29,570 bases of DNA from Thraustochytrium sp. TN22 (Eukaryota; Sar; Bigyra; Thraustochytrida; Thraustochytriidae), in assembly GCA_013306675.1 (NCBI GenBank), contig JABLUY010000177.1, positions 52,501 through 82,070 of the forward strand, given 5' to 3'. Each line of letters begins with the position of its first letter. Position 1 is the stretch's first letter. Below, in pieces: positions 1 through 8,919 of this stretch. The notes beneath the pieces are model-generated. The model searched no databases. It was not told the origin of the DNA and worked only from the letters and a program-made list of their open reading frames with translations. A program made the translations under genes and the position numbers.

Positions 1-1
1 C

Positions 2-1231
2 GATGCCGCCGAGTTCGACTACCATGACCCGGTCAAGGGCGGCGTCACACCGCTCAACAAGAACTTCGCGCGTACCCGCTACAAGATGGAGGATCGCGCA
101 GACTCGGACTCGGAGGACGAGCACCTCATCGAGGAGGATCGCGAGACGGCGCTCAACTCATCCATTCTCGCCACCTGGGAGGAGGAAGAGGAGGATGAGG
201 AGGAGGAAGCCGACGACGACGGCGGCAGCGGTCCCAAGTCTGCCACTGCCGCTGCCTCCAGCGCCGCGCCCTCCAGCGCCGCCTCGCGGCGCAGCCGCGA
301 CAGCCGTCGCTCCAGCATGGGCGTCTTCAAGGCCGGTGCCTCGCGTCGGCGCTCGCGCGCCAGTGACTCGGACAAGTCGGAGCTCGAGCAAAAGTTCGAT
401 GCCGTGGCCTCCGAGGAGGAGGACCGCCCGCGGGCGCCACCGCCGCCCTCGCCTGGCACGGCCGAGGCCAACCTCGCGCGCGCCGTGCCAATGCGCAAGA
501 AGTCCATGACGCCCGGATCCGCCGCCTCCTCCGACGACGGCGGCAATACGGTCGATCTACACCACCTCCAGGAGCTCGCGGCCTCGACGCCCGGCTCGCA
601 GGACGAGCGCAACGCTGCGAACCGGACAGTTGACCTTGACGACTTTGAGGACATGCTCGGTGATGCGGACGAGGACGAGGACGATGAGGATCACGAGATG
701 CGTGATGCTGACTCAGCCGGAAATCGCACTGCGGACCTTGCCGCTTTCGCCGCGGCCGTCTCACCGGTGTCGCACGCCTCTGCTGGCCTCTCGCCTGCGC
801 CCACCAACGAAAGGACCATCGAGCTCGGCCGCCTCTCGGAGCTCGCTGCCATGTCCCCCTCAGGCTCGCCGCCGCCGCGCTCTGCCGCCAAGACGGACGA
901 GCGCACCGTGGAGCTTGGCAGCCTCGCGCAGCTCGCGGCCATGTCTCCCGCGGACTCACCGGCACAGCCTTCGGCCTCCAAGGCGGAGGAGCGCACCGTG
1001 GAGCTCGGCAGCCTCGCGCAGCTCGCTGCGCTCTCACCCGGCAGCGTCGCCGCCGCCAGCCCCGCTCCGGTGGCCCAGTCGAAGCAGCAAGAGGCGGCGC
1101 CGGCCCCAGCGGCGGAGGAGCGCACCGTGGAGCTGGGCACGCTCTCAGACCTTGCCGCCATGTCGCCGGCGGGTGACGCATCGCCTGCTCCAAGCGGCCG
1201 CCGCACGCGGCGGTCTAGCCAGCGCCTCGTT

Positions 1232-1267
<36 letters not shown>

Positions 1268-3454
1268 GAAATGGCGCAGTCAGCGCGCGAGGAGGAGCAC
1301 ACCGTTGCGCTCGGCAGTTTGTCCGAGCTCGCCTCCATGTCGACGCCGGCATCAGCGCCGGCCCAGGAGGCCGCCACGCCGGCCACGCCGGCTACGCCAC
1401 CCGAGGAAGAGCATGGCGCGTCCAGGGCCAAGGCGGCTCCTTCGCAGGCGCAGGAGGCACCCGCCCCGCACATGCGTCTGAGCTTCTCCTCGATGAGCTC
1501 TTCAGACCAGGGCTCGGCGAAGAAGGCGGGCCAACCGCGCCAGCAGGCCCTGCAATTCAATGCCGCGGCCGTGCTGGACGGCTTCATGAACTCCCCCGGG
1601 TCCGTGGCATCCTCGACCGGGCCCTCGCCGATGAAGCGCAGCGACGACAAAATGGAGGACGAGGCGCCCCTTGCAGCTTCGCCGGCCTCGCGCCGCTCGG
1701 CTGTTACCCCGGCGGGCTCGCCCTCACCGGCAGCCCGCTCATCGCCTGGAATGGACCTGACCCCTGATCAGCATGGCGGCAACAGAGAGGACAACGACGA
1801 CGAAGACAATGACGACAAGATGGCAGTGGAGGAGAAGCAGGCCGCCGGCTTTGTGCCACGGCGCGACCTGGCTCGCACCCCGGTGCATGCGCGCAAGACC
1901 GATGGCGAGGACGGCGACGACACTGGAGAGCTCGAGCAGGAGCAGCAGGAGGATGTCAATGACGATGAGTATGACCAAGAGGACCAAGAGCACGAGGCGA
2001 GCCCCGCCAAGCAGCAACTGACCCTGGAAGACTTTCTGCGGAGATGCGAGGCGCCGCTCTCCCTGGACAGGGATGTGGGCGAGGCGGAGGACCCGGGCCA
2101 GGAGCTAGTGGAGGACCCTCAGGTCGCCGCGCAGGATATGGAGGGCCCGGCTCTAGCGCGCGCGTGCACCGTGCAGGCGGACATGTTCGGTCAAAAGTGG
2201 CTGTGCAACGAGTCGCGCAACCGCGTGATGCTCGCGCAGCAGACGATTCTGGAGCTCGCCGCCGCTTTCGAGCGCGCCGAGCCCTCGTTGCTGCAGGTGG
2301 ACGCAGGCGAAGAAGGCCTACCTCTAGAGATCCGCCGCGCCGTCGCGGTGCTAGGCCAGCAGGCCCAGAGCGAGGCGCGCGCGTCGTGGAGCGACATTGA
2401 GGCCAAGGGCATGAACCTCTCGCTGCAGGCGCTCGAGGAGCACCAGAGCATCCTCGAGGAGGACGCCGGCATCGTGCGCGAGGGCGTGACGCGGTTGGAG
2501 GAGGCCATCGAGCAGGCGACGAGCGCGACGTCGAGCGCGGAGCGCGCGCACTCGCTCATCGAGGCGCTCCTGGAGCAGCGCCAGGTTATCGAGGAGTACC
2601 GCGCCGAGGTGGGCGAGCTGGAGGACCGCGTGCAGGTCGCGGACCGCGAGCTGTCTCGCGTGCAGACTACGCACGACGTCCAGGCGGCGCGTCTGCGGGA
2701 GGCGACCGAAAGTCTCGAGACTCTGCAGGCGCAGCGCCAGGCCGAGGTCGACTACGAGAGCCAGGACGCCGTCCTCGAGGTGGCGCAGGGCCTGCACGTG
2801 TGGCAGCTGCACAGCGCCACGGCGACCGCCGTGGAGCTGGCGCTCAGCCAGCTTGACGGCTCGTACGAGCTCATCACCATCCTCTTTGATCCGCAGCCCA
2901 GTATCTGCGAGCTCTCCGTGCGGCACGTGGCGGACCCGGACGGCGACCAGGAGCCGCCCGCCGAGACGGATGCCGGCTTGGCTTCGGCCGACGCCGTGGA
3001 GCGCGAGATGGTGCGCATCACCACGACGCGCGTCGCCGCCACCGTGGCGACGCTGCAGCGCCGCCTGCGCGGCGCGCCGCCGGCGCAGGTCCCGGACGCG
3101 CTGCTGGAGCTCGACGTCGAGTTCGGCCGTCTGCACGATCTCTGGGAGGAGCTCGCGCACATTTGCCAGACCGAGACCTACCCGTGCAAGCTGCAGTCCT
3201 GCGCCGACGGTAGCATGGAGTTCTCTGTCGAGCTCTACCACGGGAGCGCCGGTGCGCTCGTGCTCGTGCGCTTCCGCATTCTGTCCAGCTACCCGCTTGA
3301 CGCGGACGCCTGCAAGGTTACATTCGAGCCCGTCGGGCCCGGCTCCCACGAGCAGTTGTTGCAGGATCTCCAGACGGCCGTGTCTCAGCACAGTGACGCC
3401 GCGCACTTTGCGCCGCTCTCCGGCCTCTGGTCCACCATTGTTGCCCACTTTTGA
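2..3454 (+). CDS. KNL1: Kinetochore scaffold KNL1/Spc105/Spc7-like protein, 5' partial
   Basis: The reading frame is open from base 2 through TGA at 3452-3454, so the N terminus lies outside the window; the first Met is at 86. From that Met (1122 residues), the first ~550 residues are acidic, Ser/Pro-rich and disordered. They carry eight repeats of the form [NE]-x-T-[VIA]-[EDA]-L followed by a Leu/Ala-rich stretch and often MSP. Near residue 645 the motif LTLEDFLRRCEAPLSLD resembles the LxDFL motif that opens the Spc7/KNL1 domain. A long coiled coil follows (~residues 700-890), then a compact C-terminal region (WQLHSATATAVELAL, FEPVGPGSHEQLL) that fits the tandem RWD module. In the family, KNL1 binds Mis12 and Ndc80 complexes and recruits Bub3-Bub1 through phosphorylated MELT repeats. 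Order and motifs support the call; the exact repeat chemistry is unusual. It converges on NUS1. Confidence 0.8.
541..1345 (+). repeat. Eight MELT-like repeats inside KNL1
   Basis: Repeat cores start near 541, 620, 720, 809, 899, 989, 1118 and 1295. The best conserved form, ERTVELGSLAQLAAMSP, is nearly identical in the copies at 899 and 989. Early copies (NTVDLHHL, NRTVDLDDF, NRTADLAAF) and the last (EHTVALGSL) are more diverged. The V-E-L core looks like MELT, but the residue after Leu is G, H, D or A rather than the phosphorylated Thr; a conserved Thr instead precedes V-E-L. Confidence 0.75.
1238..1267 (+). repeat. CAG/CAA trinucleotide tract (10 Gln) in KNL1
   Basis: Nine CAG codons and one CAA encode ten consecutive glutamines between MELT-like repeats 7 and 8. 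The near-pure CAG tract is probably length-polymorphic. Confidence 0.95.
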
Positions 3455-3577
3455 CCGCCTGCTGACGACCCTTGTCCATGATTGATGCATTTCCTTTCTA
3501 CTTGCTGAAATCTTTGTTACATGTGTTGGATCCTATGCGCCAGCTAGCTCTAGCAAGCTGGCTGGCTAGCAGCTAGC
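3455..3577. other. Convergent 3' intergenic region KNL1/NUS1
   Basis: This 123-bp gap holds both 3' ends. It is more AT-rich than the flanking genes around 3482-3530. Its right half is a run of CTAGC/GCTGG words (3541-3580) that reaches into the NUS1 stop codon. No canonical AATAAA is evident on either strand. Confidence 0.6.
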
Positions 3578-3580
3578 TTA
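3541..3580. repeat. GCTAGC-rich palindromic boundary element (copy 1)
   Basis: The stretch is built from overlapping AGCTAGCT, CTAGC and GCTGGCTAGC words and contains GCTAGC-A-GCTAGC, which can pair with itself. The NUS1 stop codon (TAA on the minus strand, 3578-3580) lies at its edge. Similar words recur at 8821-8903, 19193-19223 and 29341-29357, always outside coding sequence. Confidence 0.5.
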
Positions 3581-4462
3581 GAGCCCCCAGCGCTGCTCCG
3601 TGCCCGCGTAATGATACAGCGCTCTCAAGAAGCACCCGTACGAACAGCGCGAGAGCGGCTCGCCTACTGTGACGATCTCTGGCGCTCGCACGATCCATGC
3701 CGGGAAGCCGTCCAGACACGGCACCGCCGAGAGCAGCAACAGGACGTCCAAGCGCCCGCTCACGTGCTTCGCGCACGAAAGCCGCCGATCGAGGAGCGCC
3801 TCGTTAATGTCCTGCAGGCGCGTGGCGCCTTCGTCGACCAGGTCCTGCGCGAGGCGCGCCAAGTCATCGGCCGACTCGGAGTCCGCCAGGAAGCGCACGC
3901 TGGCCGCCTCCACAGCGGTCTTGGCGGTCGCCTTGGCGGAGCCCGCCTCCTCGAGCAAGGCGAGGGCCGTCTTGACCACGGCCACCGGCGCGTCCGCGCC
4001 CGCCTGGAACAGCTGCACGGCGCGCAGGCGCGCCAGGCCGCCCAGGACCAGGTCCTCGCGCCTCGCCACGGCCGCCGCCGCGCGACTCTGCAGCAGGTGG
4101 CGCAGCCGCCTCGCCACGAGCGGCGCCGCGGCCTGCAGGTCGCCGGAGCCCTCGAAGACGACCAGCTCGCGCACGCCGGCGTCCAGGCTCCACAGCACGA
4201 CGAGCGCGCAGCGTGCCGCCAGGCGCTCCAGCGCCGCCGCGTCGCCGCGAGCCGCTGCGCCGCTGCGCTCCACGCAGACCGCCGCGCGCGTCGGGGTCTT
4301 GGCGAGCCGCCACGTCGCGCGCTGCTGCCGCGGCCGCAACTTGCGCAGCGCCAGCGCCACGTCCCACGCCGCCACGCGCAGGCGCAGCTCCACCCACGCG
4401 GCCACGCGAAACGCCCACGCCAGCACCGCCGCTACGCTCGCCGCCGCTGCGCGCAGCGCCAT
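3578..4462 (-). CDS. NUS1: NUS1 / Nogo-B receptor-like cis-prenyltransferase subunit
   Basis: A 294-residue protein, close to the human NgBR length (293). NUS1 is the non-catalytic partner of the dehydrodolichyl diphosphate synthase on the ER membrane, which makes the dolichol carrier for N-glycosylation. Visible evidence: an N-terminal hydrophobic segment (about residues 2-24); RLAKTPTRAAVCVE near the start of the fold; VVLWSLDAGVRELVVFEGSG, matching the family strand-helix after that; a late DGFPAWIVRAPEIVTVGEP block (W-x-I/V-R-x-x-E-I); and a C-terminal FLRALYHYAGTEQRWGL ending in R-x-G, the conserved tail contributed to the partner's active site. The start is the ATG at 4460-4462; the longer frame upstream begins only at a GTG. 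The catalytic partner is not in the window. Confidence 0.85.
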   Translation of the reverse strand: MALRAAAASVAAVLAWAFRVAAWVELRLRVAAWDVALALRKLRPRQQRATWRLAKTPTRAAVCVERSGAAARGDAAALERLAARCALVVLWSLDAGVRELVVFEGSGDLQAAAPLVARRLRHLLQSRAAAAVARREDLVLGGLARLRAVQLFQAGADAPVAVVKTALALLEEAGSAKATAKTAVEAASVRFLADSESADDLARLAQDLVDEGATRLQDINEALLDRRLSCAKHVSGRLDVLLLLSAVPCLDGFPAWIVRAPEIVTVGEPLSRCSYGCFLRALYHYAGTEQRWGL

Positions 4463-5058
4463 GCTGCGCCGCCGTTGCGGTCTTGCCGTGCGTCTCACCA
4501 GAGAGCGCCGCTACGCCATGCCTCGCCATCAGCTGAGCACGCGGGCAAGAATCAGAATCAGCACCAGCACCAGCGCCAGCGCCAGCGCCAGCGCCAGCAC
4601 CAGCGCCAGCCCGTGGTGCCGTATTGCGTGCGTTGCCGTGCCGTGCCACGCGGCATCGACCATCCCGGTGCTGGTCAGCTTGCATAGCTTTGATGACGAC
4701 TTGGCCTTTTGGTGAAGAAAAGCATCAACGCCTTTTGACGTCGTGCGATCAGGAGGAGAACAACCCTTCAGAGAGAGCGCGAGACTTCAGCGCCGAATGC
4801 TGGTGCAGATCGAGTTGCTCAAGACGGTCCAGCTCATCGATCCAATCGAGTTAGCCTAGGTCGGCAGAGCAGTGAGAGTCAAATTGCAATGTTTAGGAGC
4901 CTGCCTGAGAGCGACAGGACCAAGGAGCCCATCGAGAGTCACGGCACGTCCAAACTGCCGGACGCAGGGCTCGCCAGAGCTGCCAGGTCTGCTGGCTATG
5001 TGCACTGATGCCACCGCCAAACGCCAAACGCCAAACCAAACGCCCGCTTGCTTGCAGT
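4463..5058. promoter_or_regulatory. NUS1 upstream / PhyA-Gnt1 downstream intergenic region
   Basis: About 600 bp between the NUS1 start and the stop of the next minus-strand gene. It must hold the NUS1 promoter and 5' UTR. The only structured part is the hexanucleotide repeat at 4559-4610. Bases 4690-5050 are lower in GC than the rest and show no protein-family match in any frame. I see no tRNA or snRNA fold. Confidence 0.5.
4559..4610. repeat. Hexanucleotide tandem repeat (CAGCRC), about 8.7 copies
   Basis: Units run CAGCAC x2, CAGCGC x4, CAGCAC, CAGCGC, then CAGC. It lies ~100-150 bp upstream of the NUS1 ATG, so it is probably in the 5' UTR or promoter. Confidence 0.9.
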
Positions 5059-6924
5059 TCATGGAGAAATGAAGACCTGGCGCGCAAAGTCAACGCCGAG
5101 CTCCTCTGCAAAGGCCGCCAGCGAGCGGTCCTGGCCCATGGCCATGGTTGGCCGCGGCTCGGCGCCCGCTCCGCTCAAGGCCTCAACTACGGCGCGCGAA
5201 GCAGCACGAGCGGCGTCGCCGGGGCTTTGGAATACGTGCCTGTCGTTGCGCGACCATAGGTGGAAGGCAACGTGCTGCGTGGGGCTGAACATGTCGAACC
5301 CGTGCGTGAAGAGTCGCGCGGCCATGAGCACCTCCTCGCCAAAGAAAAGGTGCTCGAGGTCGACGTACGGGACCTTCTCCACGAAGGTGTTGCCGCGAGA
5401 GAAGTTGAAGCCGCCAGCGAGCAGCTGAGTCCGCGCCATTCCTGTAGACATGGCCTCGTCCTTGTCATGGAAAGTTTCGTCGAGGCTGATACCCTTGAGA
5501 CGCAATACGCCGTCTTCCGTGCCAAAGTGGGACTTGCTTAGAATCGGTGCCGAAGCGAGGCCCATCGAAGCCAGCAGTGTCACATTCTTGGGGACCACAG
5601 GCGCTCCCGAGGTCGCGTCCAGCTCGAAGGCGTACGGGTACGTCGAGATGACGGCGCGCCCGTAGGCAGACCGGCGCTCCGCTGCCATCAGGCAGTCGAT
5701 GAGCTTGTCGTCCCAGCCCTCAACGAACTGCATGTGCGCGTCTACGTTGAGCAGGTAGCGCTCGCCGGCGTAGAGCGCCTGGTGAATAAGGCGCCGCGCC
5801 GTGCAGGGCCCGGAGGCACGGCTCGCCGGCACAGCCAGTGCGCGCACCAGGCCACGAGCAACGTGGTCGGCCAGCGCCTCGCTCTCGGCGGCGCCCTTGC
5901 CGAAGAACTCCTCCGGCGCATCGTTCTGGTAGAAGATGCCGACGCGGACGCGGTCCGGGTGTGCCGCCTTGGCGAAGAGGTCCGCCACGGTCACCGCGGA
6001 CAGCGGGTCGCGAAAGCTCGGAATGGCCACAAAGATTGTGTCGCCCGCCGGCGCCGCCGATCTGCCGAGCGCGCGCGGCACCGTCGGCGGAGTACCGTAG
6101 AACCAGCACGTGATGGCCCAGCGCGGCCGCGAGGCCGACGCGAGCACCTCGTGCTCGAGGCACGACTGAAAGACGAGCAGCCGATTGGCGACGGGCGCCA
6201 CGTCTTGCTGACGGCCGCCGCCGTTCGCGTAAAATACGCGCAGGGCGCCGCCATCGCGGCCCTGGTCCCAGCCTGGGTTCAGGTACAGCAACGCGGTGAC
6301 CACGCGCGCTGCGCCGTCCTCGCCGTGGCTCTCCGTGTCGCGGTGCTTGATGTAGCCCTTGGAGTTCGCCGGGTAGCACGCGAGCTGCACGCTGACGCGG
6401 TCCGACAGCGCAAAGCTCCCGCGCAGCTGTGCTTGCAAGCGCTTCAGCATCGCGACGGCCGCCGAGAACATGGTCCTCTCGCGGTCCCAGGCCGCCGTAA
6501 TCCACGCGATGCGGTCTCCTCGTATCGCCGCGTCCTTCCACTGCGCCTGCGCGCCCATTTGCGCCTCTCGCAGGTCATCCGGGCCTCGGTCGCGCACGGC
6601 CGCGCAGAGCGCGTCGCACTCGTCCTGCTGGAGCGCGCCGTCCACCACGCACCACCCGAATTCCTCGCTCGACAGCGCAAATTCGCGCTGCGCGTCCAGC
6701 ACGGGCAGCCTCTGGTGCTTCCCCGCGCCCTCGACGTCGCCCCCCGCCGGCTGCCGCTCCTGCAGGTGCCCGTGCTCCAGGTGCTCGCGCTGCAGGTGCT
6801 CGCGGTCCTCCTCGCCGCCGCCGCGCGCCTGCTGCTGCTCGCTGGCGTCGCGGGGCTGCTGCAGGGGCGGCGCCGGCGCGCCCAGAAAGGCGGCCAGCCG
6901 CGCCTGCACGGCCGCGGAGTCCAT
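5059..6924 (-). CDS. Prolyl 4-hydroxylase-GlcNAc-transferase fusion (Skp1 PhyA-Gnt1-like)
   Basis: A 621-residue protein joining two enzymes. Residues ~85-275 are a 2-oxoglutarate/Fe(II) prolyl 4-hydroxylase domain: iron ligands fit HRD (H194, D196) and H258 in LEHEV, with R268 as likely 2OG-binding residue. Residues ~293-600 are a GT60-type GlcNAc-transferase: TIFVAIPSFRDPLSAVTVAD opens the domain, LLNVDAHMQF (D395-H397) is the metal/sugar-nucleotide motif, and EEVLMAARLFTHGFDMFSP is a late conserved block. In Dictyostelium and Toxoplasma, PhyA and Gnt1 are separate cytosolic enzymes that hydroxylate one Skp1 proline and then add GlcNAc, an oxygen-sensing modification of SCF ligases. No signal peptide or membrane segment is seen, fitting a cytosolic site. 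The first ~80 residues are Gln/His-rich linker. The start is the ATG in a strong GCCGCCATGG context; the frame continues upstream but would overlap the divergent gene. Confidence 0.85.
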   Translation of the reverse strand: MDSAAVQARLAAFLGAPAPPLQQPRDASEQQQARGGGEEDREHLQREHLEHGHLQERQPAGGDVEGAGKHQRLPVLDAQREFALSSEEFGWCVVDGALQQDECDALCAAVRDRGPDDLREAQMGAQAQWKDAAIRGDRIAWITAAWDRERTMFSAAVAMLKRLQAQLRGSFALSDRVSVQLACYPANSKGYIKHRDTESHGEDGAARVVTALLYLNPGWDQGRDGGALRVFYANGGGRQQDVAPVANRLLVFQSCLEHEVLASASRPRWAITCWFYGTPPTVPRALGRSAAPAGDTIFVAIPSFRDPLSAVTVADLFAKAAHPDRVRVGIFYQNDAPEEFFGKGAAESEALADHVARGLVRALAVPASRASGPCTARRLIHQALYAGERYLLNVDAHMQFVEGWDDKLIDCLMAAERRSAYGRAVISTYPYAFELDATSGAPVVPKNVTLLASMGLASAPILSKSHFGTEDGVLRLKGISLDETFHDKDEAMSTGMARTQLLAGGFNFSRGNTFVEKVPYVDLEHLFFGEEVLMAARLFTHGFDMFSPTQHVAFHLWSRNDRHVFQSPGDAARAASRAVVEALSGAGAEPRPTMAMGQDRSLAAFAEELGVDFARQVFISP

Positions 6925-6962
6925 GGCGGCCGCGCGAAGCGGGTTTGCCGCGGGAGCGGGAG
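6925..6962. promoter_or_regulatory. Ultra-short divergent promoter between PhyA-Gnt1 and RHL1-like gene
   Basis: Only 38 bp separate the minus-strand ATG (6922-6924) from the first plus-strand ATG (6963-6965). If the plus gene starts at the better-context ATG at 7056, the spacing is 131 bp. Either way the genes must share a bidirectional promoter or have overlapping 5' UTRs. Confidence 0.5.
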
Positions 6963-8228
6963 ATGCCCGAGGTGACGATGCCCGCCCTGATGATGATGGC
7001 TGCCGCCGCGGCGCGCAGGCCCCTAACCGCGGCGCGCGCCAACGACGGCCGCGCCATGGTGCGCAGCGCGCGGGCCCGGGCGCCCTCGTCGTACCGGGAG
7101 GAGGCGCTGGAGAGCGGCGAGAGCGACGGCGACGACGGCAGCGAGTTTGGCGGCGGCGACGGAAGCGACGGCGGCGGCGGCGGCGGCGTCGTGGAGCTGG
7201 AGGACAGCGACGAGGACTTCGAGGACGCCGGCGAGGCGACCAAGGCGAAGAAGAAGCGGGGTGCCGGCGGCGCCGCTGCCAAGAGCACTGCGGCCAAGGC
7301 GAAGACGCCCAGAGCGACCAAGGCGACCAAGGCGGCAAGGACGCCCAAGACGCCCAAGACGCCCAAGACGCCCAAGACGCCCAAGACGGCTGCCAAAACG
7401 ACCAAGGCCACCAAGGCGACCAAGCCCAGGAGCGCCGCGGGTAAGCGCAGCGGCGCCAAGGGCGATGCCGTGACGTTGCTGGGAGATGACAAAGGCGACG
7501 ACGATGCTGAGGCGGCCAAACCAAAGGGTCGCGGCGCCGCCAAACCCGCCACCACCGCCGCCAAGAAGCGCGGGCCCAAGGTGGTGCAGACCAAGGCGGA
7601 CGAGGAGGCGGCCAAGATTCAGAAGCAGGCCGTCACGGACGCCGAGAGGCTGTCCATGATGAGCGTGACGCGCACTGAGGTGGCGGCAGACCAGGGCCTG
7701 CCCCTGCCGCGAGCCGTCGCGCTCTGCAACAACCGCGAGGTCAAGGTGCAGGGCCAGGCGATGAAACGTAAAGTGCAGCGCCTGCTCGTGCTGCCGGGCC
7801 AGCTTTCGCTGCAATCCATTGGTACGTGCGGCACCATCGAAGGCTTCACCACCACGTCGCCCGTGCTCAACCTGGAGTTCGCGCCTGAGCGGCGCACGCT
7901 GCGCTTTTACGGCTCGCTCGTCCACCCGGAGGCCAACTACATGATGGTGAACTTCGACGGTAGCTCCAAGAAGGGAACGACGCTCGAAGCGACGTACGAC
8001 GAGGTGGTGGTCTTCACCTCCTTCGAGTGGATTGAGCTGGACGGCGCGGGGCGCGAGGTGGCCATGGCGCCGCGCGCCAGCGTCGACGCGCTCGACTGGA
8101 GCGACCCCGCCTTCCTTGGGCTCACCTATCAGGCGCGGTCGCTCGCGTCCGTGGACCCAGACGCCGCGCCACCGCCCTCAAGCAAACGCCGACGGCTAAC
8201 CTTTGAGGATGGCGGCGACGACAACGGC

Positions 8229-8260
<32 letters not shown>

Positions 8261-8720
8261 GGACGAGGCTGAAGATGGCGATTCCGACAGCGATGCCGAG
8301 GGCGGCGGGGCGTCTGTGACGCCTGTGGCGCGTCGCACGGCGCCGCGTCGGTCGGCCGCTTCTTCGGCGCTCAAGACGCTGCGCGAGGTATCCGTGTCGG
8401 ACGACTCGGATGCCGACGACAAGCAGAGCGACGCTGACGAGGACGATGAAATTGCCGAGGTGGCCTCGAGCGCGTCGCAAGCGAAAGCGAAGCGCGGCAC
8501 TCGTAGCGCACCGAGGGCGGCCAGCAGTCGAAAAAGGACCAAGCGTGGGATCAGCCTCGATCTGAGCAGCGATGAGGAGGGCGGGAGTAAGGCTGCCGGA
8601 AGCAAGGCCGGCGAGAGCAAGGCCGGCCGGCGAAACGCCCCGATTGACCTCGACGACGACGACGACGATGACGGCGGCGACGATGATTATGACGACGACG
8701 ACGACGACTGGAAAGCATGA
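6963..8720 (+). CDS. RHL1: RHL1-like DNA-binding protein (topoisomerase VI accessory candidate)
   Basis: A ~585-residue protein with disordered, charged ends around one folded core at roughly residues 245-380. The core (KRKVQRLLVLPGQLSLQSIG, FTTTSPVLNLEF, LRFYGSLVHPEANYMMVNFD, DEVVVFTSFEWIE) matches the single conserved domain of plant RHL1/HYP7, a nuclear protein associated with DNA topoisomerase VI in endoreduplication. The N-terminal arm is Lys/Ala/Thr-rich like a histone H1 tail, with five TPK tripeptides in tandem. The C-terminal arm has Asp/Glu runs and KRTKRG-type basic patches typical of nuclear proteins. The start is uncertain: ATGs lie at 6963, 6978 and 7056, the last in the best context. 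The core assignment is by sequence pattern from memory; the topo VI role is inferred from plants, and no topo VI subunit is in this window. Confidence 0.65.
7341..7385 (+). repeat. Five tandem 9-bp units encoding T-P-K
   Basis: ACGCCCAAG is repeated five times without change in the H1-like N-terminal arm of the RHL1-like protein. TPK/SPKK-type repeats are known minor-groove-binding and Cdk-target motifs. Confidence 0.9.
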
Positions 8721-8919
8721 ATTGCTTGCAGGTGCACGCACGAACTTCGCTATGGCTGTAAGGATGTTTACGAGTTCCACGATAGACGAGATTCCCTCTC
8801 CCTTGCATGCTTGTGTGTTCGCTAGCTTGCTAGTAACGGGGGTTTGCTAACTTGCTTGACACCTTACTCGCAGGCCAGCCAGCTCGCTGGCTAGCTCTGC
8901 TTGCTGTCCATGTTAAACT
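8721..8919. other. Convergent 3' intergenic region RHL1-like/NOP10
   Basis: A 199-bp gap with both 3' ends. It contains GCTAGC-type words at 8821-8833 and a perfect 7-bp inverted repeat with 2-nt spacer at 8877-8892 (AGCCAGC-TC-GCTGGCT) followed by CTAGC. No coding potential is evident. Confidence 0.6.
8821..8903. repeat. GCTAGC-rich boundary element (copy 2) with short hairpin
   Basis: GCTAGCTTGCTAG at 8821-8833 and CCAGCCAGCTCGCTGGCTAG at 8875-8894. The second part folds as a 7-bp stem. It shares words with the elements near 3541, 19193 and 29341. Confidence 0.5.

Noticed and set aside
4463-4498. Longer NUS1 start 12 codons upstream
   Set aside because: That position is a GTG, not ATG. 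The ATG at 4462 gives 294 residues, matching the family.
6925-7524. A 200-residue N-terminal extension of PhyA-Gnt1
   Set aside because: It is Trp/Ser/Arg-rich shadow sequence opposite the RHL1-like coding region, and the ATG at 6924 has an ideal context directly before the protein.
8238-8262. GAC repeat in the RHL1-like gene as a possible regulatory microsatellite
   Set aside because: It is in frame and simply encodes an Asp run in an acidic nuclear-protein tail.
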